Shown: positions 32,076 through 40,737 of the stretch, piece after piece
Layout: every line of letters begins with the position of its first letter
Numbering within the stretch: the stretch's first letter is position 1
Source of the DNA: Nitrospira sp.
GTDB taxonomy: Bacteria; Nitrospirota; Nitrospiria; Nitrospirales; Nitrospiraceae
Reading direction: 5' to 3'
Assembly (NCBI GenBank): GCA_019636815.1
Contig: JAHBWT010000024.1
Coordinates: 1 to 47,306, forward strand
DNA: 47,306 bases
Position numbers and translations under genes: made by a program
The notes under the pieces: model-generated
Told to the model about the DNA's origin: nothing
The model's input: the letters and a program-made list of their open reading frames with translations, nothing else
Database searches by the model: none

Positions 32076-33004
32076 CCCGCCTGCGCAGCGCTGTCCTTGT
32101 AAAGCCTTGGTGAACGGAGACACACTTCGATGAAGTATCGTCAAAGATACAATGAAACCTCGACCGGCAAGAGCCAAAGTCGGTGACGAGGTGCATGTTG
32201 TTGAAAAAATGAGCTCTTCGCGAAATTGGCGAGCGCTGACTCCGTTCAACATGGTGGCTTGTTGCATCACTTCTCGCACAAGGCGGTGCGTGTGGTAGCT
32301 AGATCTGGATTTCTTGCTGCGGACCTCCTGTGTGTCGGCCCTCCCAAACCCGGCTTCAATTCCGTATGGATTTCTGTTGTGTCTCACTTAGATTATAAAC
32401 CGGGGGCATAGTCAATCTGCTGCGGCAAACACGGAAATTATCCAAAACTCATCACCACAGAAGATAGCCGAGTGTCTCCCACAAGACTGGACCATGACGG
32501 TTTTACATAATTCTATGTTGGCGGAAGAAATCAAGGCACTCTGTCAACGGGCGATCAAATAGAAACAGGACATGTTGATTTCCGAGACTGTAACTAATTG
32601 AATCTTTATGATATTTTTGAAGACCGCCCTGTTATTGCTTACTTGTGAGTTTGTTCAGCTCTTCAGGTGGCCAGCCCTCTCCAGGCTTCAACACTGGTTC
32701 GAATCCCGTTGGGACCACCACACCAAGCTTGCTCGTGCCGCGACCTCTTTATCGGTTTACGGAATTGTCGGCTGCGGATAAAATCCTCCAGTGTTTTTTC
32801 CCGACACCCCACTTCGTAAGAGAATAGTTTCTTCTCCAGCGTTTCATGTGATGCGGAACTTGCTTTGCGTATGATCGTGACTACTGATAAGCTAATGAGT
32901 TAGAAGCTTGAAGTTCAGAATGAATCGCGAGCGTCAACGATACGGCGAATAACGTTGAGGATGAGTGTGCCGTGTTGTTAGTAGTATAGAGCGAGGGGGA
33001 AGCC
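32076..33004. other. Gap between the secreted-protein block and ftsH
   Basis: About 930 bases with no convincing gene. A minus-strand frame at 32073-32387 lacks a ribosome site and recognisable content. A 22-codon plus-strand frame at 32494-32562 (ends MLAEEIKALCQRAIK) looks like a gene tail but is too short to call. A tRNA 3'-end remnant lies at 32693-32720 (separate entry). A GAGGGGGAAGCC ribosome site for ftsH ends the gap. Confidence 0.4.
32693..32720 (+). other. tRNA 3'-end remnant (T arm, acceptor strand and CCA)
   Basis: The sequence has a T loop TTCGAAT between ACTGG and CCCGT (a 5-bp stem with one mismatch), then TGGGACC, discriminator A and CCA. This is the layout of a tRNA 3' end. 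The matching 5' acceptor strand GGTCCCA and an anticodon arm are not found upstream, so it is not a complete tRNA. Such fragments are left when elements integrate into tRNA genes, so it may be an old attachment site. Confidence 0.5.
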
Positions 33005-34816
33005 ATGAATGCCAGAATGAAAAACCTGCTGTTATGGGGCATGATTGCCTTGTTCATAGTCTTGCTTTTCAATATGTTTTCCGTTCCGACGCATGCTCCC
33101 GAAGAAGAGGTCTATTTCAGTGATTTTATAGCGAAGGTGGAACAAGGTGCTGTGGTAAAGGTCATCATGCGTGGCCATCATATCAGTGCGGTTTTGAAAG
33201 ACAATACACGAATTCACACCTATGCGGCGGATGATCCTGAACTGATCACAGTGCTGAGGGAGAAGGGGGTCCAGATCGAAGTCAAACCGTCCGGCGAGAG
33301 TCCGTGGTATGTTGCATTTCTGTACACATGGGGCCCCTTTATTCTATTTCTTGGGCTTTTCATATTCTTCATGCGGCGGATGCAATCCGGCGGGAATGGC
33401 GCCTTGTCGTTTGGGAAAAGCCGTGCCCGAATGTTGACGGAGGAGCATAAGAAGGTCACCTTTGCCGACGTGGCCGGCGTCGATGAGGCAAAAAACGACG
33501 TTCAGGAGATCGTCGAGTTTTTGAAAGATCCTCGCAAGTTTCAGTCGTTGGGTGGCCGCATTCCTAAGGGGGTGTTGGTGGTCGGTCCGCCAGGAACGGG
33601 GAAGACCTTGTTGGCGAAAGCCGTCGCAGGCGAGGCCGGAGTTCCCTTCTTCAGCATCAGCGGGTCGGATTTCGTGGAGATGTTCGTCGGGGTCGGGGCT
33701 TCGCGGGTGCGCGACCTGTTTGAGCAGGGAAAGAAGCATGCACCCTGTATCATCTTCATCGATGAGATTGATGCGGTCGGTCGTCTGCGGGGGGCCGGGC
33801 TGGGTGGCGGCCATGATGAACGGGAACAAACGCTGAATCAGCTGCTCGTCGAAATGGATGGCTTCGATACGACCGAAGGTGTGATCCTGGTTGCCGCGAC
33901 CAATCGACCGGATGTCCTGGACCCTGCGCTGCTGCGCCCCGGCCGGTTTGATCGCCAGGTCGTCGTCGATCGGCCGGACCTTCGTGGCCGGGCGGAGATT
34001 CTCAAAGTCCATACGAAAAAGGTGCCGATGGCGGCCAACGTGGAGTTGAACAAGATTGCGCGTGGGACGCCTGGATTCTCAGGAGCCGACCTGGAGAATC
34101 TGGTCAACGAGGCGGCGCTGTGGGCTGCTCGTCAGAACAAGACTGAGGTAGACACGGTTGATTTCGAGATGGCCAAAGATAAGATTTTGATGGGAGCTGA
34201 ACGCAAGAGCATGATTCTGACTGACGAAGAAAAACGGGTCACGGCCTATCATGAAGCGGGGCACGCGCTGATGGCGAAGCTCTTGCCGGGGACGGATCCC
34301 GTGCACAAAGTCACCATTATTCCCCGAGGGCGCGCGCTGGGCGTCACGATGCAGTTACCGACCGAAGATCGGCATAGCTATACCAAAGAATTCCTGTGTA
34401 ATCGGCTGGCTGTCCTGATGGGTGGCCGAGTGGCGGAAGAACTCGTGTTCAACCATGTGACGACAGGTGCGGGGAACGATTTGAATCAGGCGACGGATCT
34501 CGCTCGCAAGATGGTCTGTGAATGGGGAATGAGTGAGAAATTGGGACCGTTGACGTTCGGTCAGAAAAACGACTCGGTATTCCTCGGTCGGGATTGGACC
34601 GCCAAAAGGGATCTCAGTGAGCGAGTTGCGAAGGAGATCGATTCCGAGATCAAGCAGTTTGTCACTGAAAATTACGAACGAGCCAAGCGAGTGTTGACCG
34701 AACACATGGCCAGCTTGACTGCGTTGGCCGAGGCGCTGTTGGTCAAAGAATCGTTGGATGCGATAGACATCGACCGAATTCTTACGGAGTTGTCTGCGGG
34801 AACGGTACCTGCCTAA
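33005..34816 (+). CDS. ftsH: ATP-dependent zinc metalloprotease FtsH
   Basis: This membrane-anchored AAA+ protease degrades membrane and short-lived cytoplasmic proteins. The 603 residues hold two transmembrane segments (about 7-26 and 105-124) flanking a periplasmic domain, then the AAA+ module with Walker A GPPGTGKT (194-201), Walker B IIFIDEID (about 249-256) and the SRH with RPGRFDR (311-317). The zinc site HEAGH is at 416-420, with a third ligand Asp in the [12 protein letters not shown] region. Length and motifs are normal for FtsH. The ATG at 33005 is preceded by GAGGGGGAAGCC. A hairpin at 34856-34875 may end the transcript. Confidence 0.96.
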   Translation: MNARMKNLLLWGMIALFIVLLFNMFSVPTHAPEEEVYFSDFIAKVEQGAVVKVIMRGHHISAVLKDNTRIHTYAADDPELITVLREKGVQIEVKPSGESPWYVAFLYTWGPFILFLGLFIFFMRRMQSGGNGALSFGKSRARMLTEEHKKVTFADVAGVDEAKNDVQEIVEFLKDPRKFQSLGGRIPKGVLVVGPPGTGKTLLAKAVAGEAGVPFFSISGSDFVEMFVGVGASRVRDLFEQGKKHAPCIIFIDEIDAVGRLRGAGLGGGHDEREQTLNQLLVEMDGFDTTEGVILVAATNRPDVLDPALLRPGRFDRQVVVDRPDLRGRAEILKVHTKKVPMAANVELNKIARGTPGFSGADLENLVNEAALWAARQNKTEVDTVDFEMAKDKILMGAERKSMILTDEEKRVTAYHEAGHALMAKLLPGTDPVHKVTIIPRGRALGVTMQLPTEDRHSYTKEFLCNRLAVLMGGRVAEELVFNHVTTGAGNDLNQATDLARKMVCEWGMSEKLGPLTFGQKNDSVFLGRDWTAKRDLSERVAKEIDSEIKQFVTENYERAKRVLTEHMASLTALAEALLVKESLDAIDIDRILTELSAGTVPA

Positions 34817-34855
34817 CAACACCAGGTGCAGTGGTTATCCGATCGGCGTCTGCGT

Positions 34856-34875
34856 GTTCGCACGAGCGAACCTTT
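34856..34875 (+). terminator. Possible terminator after ftsH
   Basis: GTTCGC-ACGA-GCGAAC forms a 6-bp stem with a 4-base loop, followed by CCTTTCATT. The T run is short, so termination may be partial. Confidence 0.35.
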
Positions 34876-34896
34876 CATTGACGCCTCTGTTCGCGG

Positions 34897-35622
34897 TTGT
34901 GTATAAACGACTGGATGATGATGAACTTTTCTCGAGGATCGTTATGTACGCACGCGAATTTTGTGAAGGAAGATGAGGCTATTTTGCGGGCGATCGGCCG
35001 ATGGGTGGTTTCGCTGTGTGTGGGGAGTATGCTCTTCTGGTCTATCTCGGTCTCTGCCGGAGATGCGACCGAGACCGACGTCCGGGTGAGGGGACAAGCC
35101 AATGCGCCCCTGACTTTGATCGAATACTCTGACTTCACATGCGGGTACTGCCTGAAATTTTTCAAAGACACCTGGCCACGCATACAGGCCCGCTATGTCG
35201 ATACCGGGAAAGTTCGGTTCGTGTATCGCGATTATCCACGTGCCGATCAAGGGCCGGGCGTCGACGCCGCGACGGCCGCGCGCTGCGCCGGAGCGCAGGG
35301 CAAGTATTGGGCAATGCACGATCGCCTCTTTGCCGAAGGGGGCCGACTTGACAAGCAAATGTACCTTCGGCATACGTCAGCGATTGGTCTTGATCAAACC
35401 GCATTTGAACGATGTCTCAACGATGGCCGATACACCAAGGCGATCTTCGAAGATCGTCAGGAAGCCAACCGATGGGGGTTTCATGGAACTCCCGGTTTCA
35501 TTCTCATGCGAACGGCGAATGAACCGACCGACAAAGAGCCGGCCGTCGCGATACCTGGAGCATTTCCATTCGAGATGTTCGCGGAAGAAATTGATCGACT
35601 TCTGGAAAGTGTCAAAAAGTAA
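34897..35622 (+). CDS. DsbA-family thiol oxidoreductase (thioredoxin fold)
   Basis: This is a 241-residue protein with a hydrophobic signal or anchor segment (about 36-54) followed by a thioredoxin-fold domain of the DsbA/BdbD type: LIEYSDFTCGYCLKFFK with active-site CGYC at 82-85, a helical insertion and the cis-Pro loop GFHGTPGFIL. It should act in the periplasm in disulfide exchange. Several in-frame ATGs follow the first (34915-34921), so the start is uncertain; starting there gives the same signal segment. It is separated from ftsH by a possible terminator and precedes the zinc ribbon gene. Confidence 0.82.
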   Translation: MCINDWMMMNFSRGSLCTHANFVKEDEAILRAIGRWVVSLCVGSMLFWSISVSAGDATETDVRVRGQANAPLTLIEYSDFTCGYCLKFFKDTWPRIQARYVDTGKVRFVYRDYPRADQGPGVDAATAARCAGAQGKYWAMHDRLFAEGGRLDKQMYLRHTSAIGLDQTAFERCLNDGRYTKAIFEDRQEANRWGFHGTPGFILMRTANEPTDKEPAVAIPGAFPFEMFAEEIDRLLESVKK

Positions 35623-35717
35623 CCGAAGTAAGGCGGTGGTTGGCTGCCTTCACGGGTGATGTTGACATTGAGCATCTGTTGCATTAGTCCTGTTCACTCT
35701 AAGAGGTAGGACATCCT

Positions 35718-35993
35718 ATGGATTCCGTACAATCATTCTGGCCCACGTCCCATCGCGACGATGATTTTTGGGTTTGTATGTCCTGTCTGACAGAAGTCTT
35801 CTACCGAAAAGTTCCCATGCCGGACTGTCCGTCCTGTCATGGCGTTTCGACGTATGAAGGCTTTACCTTGGAGGCGATCCGCGATTGGGGAACAGAAGAA
35901 CTGATTGCGAAGGCTGTTGCCGCACAAGAGACGGCGACTTCTACTCAACAACCGCCCGTTGAATCTGCCGCGCCGATTGAAGCGGCGGATTAG
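35718..35993 (+). CDS. Small zinc-ribbon protein
   Basis: This is a 91-residue protein with two CxxC pairs (CMSC at 20-23 and CPSC at 37-40) forming a zinc ribbon, then a helical stretch and a low-complexity Ala/Thr/Pro/Glu tail. An AGAGGTAGG site precedes the ATG. No enzymatic motif is present. It sits 36 bases before the aldehyde dehydrogenase gene and is probably cotranscribed with it. I recognise no specific family. Confidence 0.65.
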   Translation: MDSVQSFWPTSHRDDDFWVCMSCLTEVFYRKVPMPDCPSCHGVSTYEGFTLEAIRDWGTEELIAKAVAAQETATSTQQPPVESAAPIEAAD

Positions 35994-36028
35994 CACCAGC
36001 TTCATTACGGACTCCAGCGAGTCTTCCA

Positions 36029-37483
36029 GTGCAGGAATCGCGACCATTCCTCGTTCATGGCCAATGGAAACAGGGAGAAGTTGCGGCTCCGGTCGTTGAC
36101 CCGTTCACCGGGAAGCTCATTGCGCAGATGACACAAGCGACGGAGTCCGATATCGAACAGGCCGTAACGTCGACATCCAGCGCAGCCGCTCCCATGGGGC
36201 GGCTTCCGTCCCATGCTCGATACGACATGCTCCAACGAATCGCGACGCTGCTCTATCGACGTCGGGACGAGTTCACGCAAACGATTACGACAGAGGCGGG
36301 CAAGCCCGTTACCGATGCGAGGCGGGAAGTCAGCCGGGCCATTCAAACATTCACGGTAGCGGCTGAAGAAGCACGACGGATTCCGGGGGAGGTGGTCCCG
36401 CTTGATTGGACTCCAGGCTTTGATACCCATATCGGCCTGCTTCGCCGTTTCCCCATCGGTCCGATTCTCGGCATTACTCCCTTCAACTTTCCGCTCAATC
36501 TGGTGGCGCACAAGGTCGCGCCCGCGCTGGCTTCCGGTAATCCAATTCTGATCAAACCGGCTCCTCAAACGCCGTTGACGGCCCTCTTGCTTGGAGAAGT
36601 TGCGTTAGAGTCGGGAGTTCCTCCGGGTGGACTGAATATCGTGCCATGCGACAACCGCCTGGCCGAACGGATGGTGGTCGATCCGCGATTCAAGTTGCTG
36701 AGTTTCACCGGTAGCGCCTCAGTGGGATGGATGTTGAAGGCCAAGTGTGGAAAGAAAAAAGTTACGCTTGAGCTCGGAGGCAATGCGGCGGTCGTGATCG
36801 AATCGGATGCCGACATCGAGCTCGCCGCTCAGCGTTGCGCCGCCGGCGGATTTGGGTATGCCGGCCAGACATGTATTTCCGTGCAGCGAATCTTTGTTCA
36901 CCATTCGATCGCCGATCTGTTTACGACCAAGCTGCTCATGCACGTCGCTCGGTTGAAAATGGGCGATCCGACCGACGAAACAACGACTATCGGCCCCCTT
37001 ATCGACGATGCTGCCGCTCAACGGGTGGAAGGGTGGATCGGCGAAGCCGTGGCGGACGGAGCGCGCGTGTTGTTGGGTGGAAAGCGAAGGGGATCGCTGG
37101 TTGAGGCGACGGTGCTGTCGAATGTGAACCCCGAAATGAACGTTTCGTGCCGAGAGGTGTTTGGCCCCGTCGTGACGGTCACCTCCTATCGTCAGCTGAG
37201 CGAGGCGGTCGCGTTGCTCAATCAATCGGACTTCGGATTACAGGCCGGCATTTTCACGCAGGACATCAATAAGATTTTTTATGCGTATCGTCATGTGGAG
37301 GTCGGGGCAGTCTTGGCGAACGAGATTCCCACGTTTCGTGCGGATCATATGCCCTACGGTGGGGTGAAAGATTCCGGGTTAGGGCGCGAAGGTGTCCGTG
37401 CGGCGATCGAAGACATGACAGAGCCGCGCATGCTTATCATGAATCTGAAGGAACCACCTAACTCACCCGAAAAAAGTGTCTAG
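36029..37483 (+). CDS. NAD(P)-dependent aldehyde dehydrogenase
   Basis: It oxidises an aldehyde to the acid with NAD(P). The 484-residue protein is of standard ALDH length, with PFNFPLNLVAHKVAPAL near 151, FTGSASVG near 226, general base Glu248 in LELGG and catalytic Cys282 in GQTCISVQR. The C-terminal PYGGVKDSGLGREG motif is intact. The start is a GTG at 36029. Substrate cannot be told from the sequence; succinate-semialdehyde, lactaldehyde or aminoaldehyde dehydrogenases all fit. The polyamine genes downstream make an aminoaldehyde substrate thinkable. Confidence 0.9.
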   Translation: MQESRPFLVHGQWKQGEVAAPVVDPFTGKLIAQMTQATESDIEQAVTSTSSAAAPMGRLPSHARYDMLQRIATLLYRRRDEFTQTITTEAGKPVTDARREVSRAIQTFTVAAEEARRIPGEVVPLDWTPGFDTHIGLLRRFPIGPILGITPFNFPLNLVAHKVAPALASGNPILIKPAPQTPLTALLLGEVALESGVPPGGLNIVPCDNRLAERMVVDPRFKLLSFTGSASVGWMLKAKCGKKKVTLELGGNAAVVIESDADIELAAQRCAAGGFGYAGQTCISVQRIFVHHSIADLFTTKLLMHVARLKMGDPTDETTTIGPLIDDAAAQRVEGWIGEAVADGARVLLGGKRRGSLVEATVLSNVNPEMNVSCREVFGPVVTVTSYRQLSEAVALLNQSDFGLQAGIFTQDINKIFYAYRHVEVGAVLANEIPTFRADHMPYGGVKDSGLGREGVRAAIEDMTEPRMLIMNLKEPPNSPEKSV

Positions 37484-37630
37484 CGGATATTGCGAAGCCG
37501 GTCCAATCTTGCTACAACACACGCGTTAACGCAGTAGATCCGGTCCGGTTTGTCTGGCTGACCGCTCGCGAACACGTCACCAAGCAACCTCCAAACAACC
37601 AGAAGGGTCGATTATCAGACGAAAGGGGAG

Positions 37631-38203
37631 ATGATGGTACCTACGCAGATGTTTCTCACAAGAGGTGTGGGAGTTCACAAGGAGAAGCTGGCCTCGTTCG
37701 AAGAAGCGTTGCGCAGTGCCGGTGTGGCGTACTGCAACCTCGTCAGTGTGTCTTCTATCCTCCCTCCTTATTGCAAGATCATCCCCCGAAAACGAGGAGA
37801 ACAGCTGTTGAAGCCTGGAGAAATTACGTTCTGCGTGATGGCCCGTTCCGAGACCAATGAGCGGAATCAGCTTATTTCAGCTTCGGTCGGCCTCGCGAAA
37901 CCCACGGACTTCGGCACATACGGGTATCTCTCGGAGCATCATGCGCACGGCGAAACGGATGAGGAGACGGGAGAATACACCGAGGATCTCGCGGCGCAGA
38001 TGTTGGCGACCACCTTAGGAGTCGAGTTCGATCCGAACGTCGCATGGAAAGAGCGGGAACAGGTTTTTAAGATGGGCGGAAAAATCGTGAAGACGTTGAA
38101 CATCACTCAGTCCGCCGTTGGGAAAAAGGGGAAGTGGACGACGGTGATCGCCCTGGCGGTCTTCATTCCACCGGAGAACGTTCTCAACCGTCCCCGCAAG
38201 TAG
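37631..38203 (+). CDS. Pyruvoyl-dependent arginine decarboxylase
   Basis: It converts arginine to agmatine using a pyruvoyl group made by self-cleavage. The 190-residue proenzyme has VSVSSILPP at about 38-46; cleavage between Ser41 and Ser42 would give the beta and alpha chains, as in PvlArgDC enzymes. [14 protein letters not shown] and EEHxHGET-like residues ([14 protein letters not shown]) match the family. A GGGGAG site precedes ATG 37631, and a second ATG follows directly. The agmatinase gene is 66 bases downstream, so the two encode consecutive steps. Confidence 0.92.
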   Translation: MMVPTQMFLTRGVGVHKEKLASFEEALRSAGVAYCNLVSVSSILPPYCKIIPRKRGEQLLKPGEITFCVMARSETNERNQLISASVGLAKPTDFGTYGYLSEHHAHGETDEETGEYTEDLAAQMLATTLGVEFDPNVAWKEREQVFKMGGKIVKTLNITQSAVGKKGKWTTVIALAVFIPPENVLNRPRK

Positions 38204-38268
38204 GGGCTGATGGGGTGGATACGTCGGTGATGCCTCAGCTGTCCACCTAACTGAAGGGGGGAACGCTT

Positions 38269-39201
38269 ATGACGCTTCCCGTTGGTTGGGAGGGGGCGGA
38301 TCGCAATTTTCTGGGCATCGACGAACCTTGGTGCCATCCGGACCGAGCGGGCGTCTATGTGCTGCCGGCTCCCTACGAACATACCTCCAGCTACATCCGT
38401 GGATCAGACCGTGGTCCATCGGCCATCCTGGAAGCGTCCAGCCAGGTTGAATGCTACGACGAACAACTCCGGGTCGAGCCCTATCGCGAATGGGGCGGCA
38501 TCGCGACCGCTGTACCATTGAATCTCGGGGGAAAGGTCGATCGCGCGGCAGTCGACGCCATCGAGGCGTTTGTCTCCCCCCATGTCGGAGCCGGACGGTT
38601 TGTGGTCACACTGACCGGTGAACATACCGGCGCCTTGGGAGCGATTCGAGCCCACGCCAAGCGGTACCCACACCTGACCGTCGTGCAGGTCGATGCCCAC
38701 GGAGATCTACGGGATGCCTATCTCGGCAATCCGTTCAGCCATGCGAGCGTCATGGCACGGGTAGTAGAGGGCAATTTGTCCCTGGTACAGGTCGGGATCC
38801 GATCCATTAGCCCCGAAGAGGTAGCCCGTATCGACTCGGTAGACCGGATCACGACGTTTTTTGCAGCCACCATTCTTGATCCGTCGGGCCCGTATGAAGG
38901 CAGGGCGTCGAAATGGATCCCTGACGTGGTTGCGGCCTGCCGAACACCCGTGTATCTCACGTTCGACTGCGACGGCCTGGACGCCTCGCTCGTACCCGCC
39001 CTTGGAACCCCTGAGCCGGGTGGACTCGGCTGGTATGATACGCTCAATCTGATTACTGCCCTCGCCAACGGACCGGGGATTGTGGGGATGGATGTCAGCG
39101 AGATCGCGCCGATTGAAGGCTTTGTCGCGCCGCAATTTACCGTCGCGCGCTTGATCTATCGTATGCTCGGTCGGATCAGGGCCGGCAGACGGGTCCATTA
39201 A
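38269..39201 (+). CDS. speB: Agmatinase (ureohydrolase family)
   Basis: It hydrolyses agmatine to putrescine and urea. The 310-residue protein shows the binuclear manganese ligands of ureohydrolases: His119 in TGEHTGA, Asp142/His144/Asp146 in VDAHGDLR and Asp233/Asp235 in TFDCDGLD. Arginase or formiminoglutamase would share these motifs, but the adjacent arginine decarboxylase makes agmatine the natural substrate. An AAGGGGGG site precedes ATG 38269. With the upstream gene this is a complete arginine-to-putrescine route. Confidence 0.9.
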   Translation: MTLPVGWEGADRNFLGIDEPWCHPDRAGVYVLPAPYEHTSSYIRGSDRGPSAILEASSQVECYDEQLRVEPYREWGGIATAVPLNLGGKVDRAAVDAIEAFVSPHVGAGRFVVTLTGEHTGALGAIRAHAKRYPHLTVVQVDAHGDLRDAYLGNPFSHASVMARVVEGNLSLVQVGIRSISPEEVARIDSVDRITTFFAATILDPSGPYEGRASKWIPDVVAACRTPVYLTFDCDGLDASLVPALGTPEPGGLGWYDTLNLITALANGPGIVGMDVSEIAPIEGFVAPQFTVARLIYRMLGRIRAGRRVH

Positions 39202-39270
39202 GCCGGATACTGAAACAGGCTGCCCGCATCGTTCTCGCCTCGCTCAGACGCTCGATGGACACCAAACCGT

Positions 39271-40068
39271 ATGACTCGCGCCTTCGCTCGCTGCGGCCTT
39301 GCTGGCAACCTGTTTGAGTATCCGGAACTAGACCAATTTCCCGTGGCTCGCACCATCCGCATCAATAAGTTTTTTACCGAGCAGGGGATTTGCTCTCGAC
39401 GTGAAGCCGACCGCCTGATCGAATCGGGCATCATCACGATTAACGGCCGGGTGGCCAAACTCGGTGATCACGTAGAGCCCACGGACATCATTGCCCGCGA
39501 GGGGCGCGTGATCCCTTGGGGTAAGGCGAGCCTGTACCTCAAGTACCATAAGCCGGTCGGCGTGACGACAACGAGTGAGGCTCATGTTCCCCGAAACATC
39601 ATTGCGGAAATCGGGCATCATGAGCGGATTTTTCCGATCGGAAGACTGGATAAAGATTCATCCGGCCTGATTTTGTTGACGAACGACGGTGACATCGTCA
39701 ACAAAATCCTCCGTAACGAATTCGGCCACGAGCGGGAATATCTCGTGCGGGTGGATCGCCGCTTTGACCAAACATTCCTGGATCAGATGTCTCGGGGCGT
39801 GGTCATTCTAGGGAGCAAGACGAAGCCTTGTCGAATGACTCGGGTGGGAGGCGATCGGTTTCATATTGTTCTCACCGAGGGGCGAAACCGGCAGATCCGG
39901 CGTATGTGCCACGCGCTCGGCTATCGCGTGATCAAGCTCCACCGCACGAGGATCATGCATGTTACCGTCGAAGGGTTGAAAGCGGGCGAATGGAAAGAAC
40001 TCGAGGATCAGGAGCGGGAGCGGCTGCTCAGGGCCGTGGGGCGCCATGACGAGAGATCGATACGGTGA
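39271..40068 (+). CDS. 23S rRNA pseudouridine synthase, RluB/RluF type
   Basis: It isomerises a specific uridine in RNA to pseudouridine. The 265-residue protein has an N-terminal S4 RNA-binding domain (about 28-75, RINKFFTEQGICSRREADRLI) and the RsuA/RluB catalytic domain with Asp127 in GRLDKDSSGLILLTNDG; GRNRQIRRMCHALGYRV is the C-terminal signature. The true start may be a GTG at 39343 rather than ATG 39271, since homology begins at VARTIRINKF. RluF is the closest guess, but RluB, RluE and RsuA share the motifs. Confidence 0.88.
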   Translation: MTRAFARCGLAGNLFEYPELDQFPVARTIRINKFFTEQGICSRREADRLIESGIITINGRVAKLGDHVEPTDIIAREGRVIPWGKASLYLKYHKPVGVTTTSEAHVPRNIIAEIGHHERIFPIGRLDKDSSGLILLTNDGDIVNKILRNEFGHEREYLVRVDRRFDQTFLDQMSRGVVILGSKTKPCRMTRVGGDRFHIVLTEGRNRQIRRMCHALGYRVIKLHRTRIMHVTVEGLKAGEWKELEDQERERLLRAVGRHDERSIR

Positions 40069-40247
40069 GGCAACGCTGTGGTCTCGCGCTCTTTGTCTTG
40101 CTCAGGTAGACGCACCTTCGGCGCATCGACCTCGATTGGAATGCCAAATTCCAGGTATGCTCGAGCCGATCAACCGACTGAGCGCGCATCATTATCTTCG
40201 CTCAACTTCACCATCTATTGTTTAGGTTGCCCTTCAATCATCGAGTT

Positions 40248-40565
40248 GGTCTCTCTCCGAAATGTCGGTCGTTGGAGAGCCGGAGCGCATGTTGACGGCG
40301 AGGAAGGTCCCGTCCGAGAGCGGTGTCGCCTGTTATCAAGAGATTGCGCATAGTCGCATCATGGGCGACAATGCCGGGTTCATCAGGATGCTGTTGCATC
40401 AAGGTGACCGCCATCTCTTGGGAGTTCACGCAGTCGGCCCCGGTGCAACAGCGCTGCTCTATCTCGGCCAAGCTGTGTTGGGGGTGGACTTGATTAGTTT
40501 ACGTCCATCGCCTTTAACTCCCCGAGCTTGGCTGAATGCTACCGGGTCTCCGCATTGGACGCATT
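40248..40565 (+). pseudogene. C-terminal remnant of a soluble pyridine nucleotide transhydrogenase (SthA-like)
   Basis: One frame reads PEMSVVGEPERMLTARKVPSESGVACYQEIAHSRIMGDNAGFIRMLL...LLGVHAVGPGATALLYLGQAVLG, the dimerisation domain of flavoprotein disulfide reductases of the SthA type. After a frameshift around 40490-40510 the expected tail LAECYRVSALDAFSKL follows. The FAD and NAD domains are missing. It lies between the pseudouridine synthase and the TolC-like gene. The region 40069-40247 shows nothing else coding. Confidence 0.7.
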
Positions 40566-40737
40566 CAGCAAACTTGCATCAGAAAAAGGGCGGGACTACG
40601 ATCGACATTCCAGGTATCACCCTTATCGCCTGGATCTATGCTCTTCGCTCCCAATCCGTCCGATCAGATCGTTACGGGATGCTGCTTCTCGAAGCTCTAG
40701 TCAAACCGGCCTTGGTAGAACAGAAAGGAGTCTCCTC

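Noticed and set aside
32073-32387. Minus-strand frame of 104 codons near the tandem palindromes
   Set aside because: No ribosome site, no recognisable domain, and it begins in a region without other gene signals.
3048-32720. CRISPR array, integron or prophage structural genes
   Set aside because: No regularly spaced direct repeats, integron integrase or phage structural proteins are visible in the window; the direct repeats seen belong to one insertion sequence.
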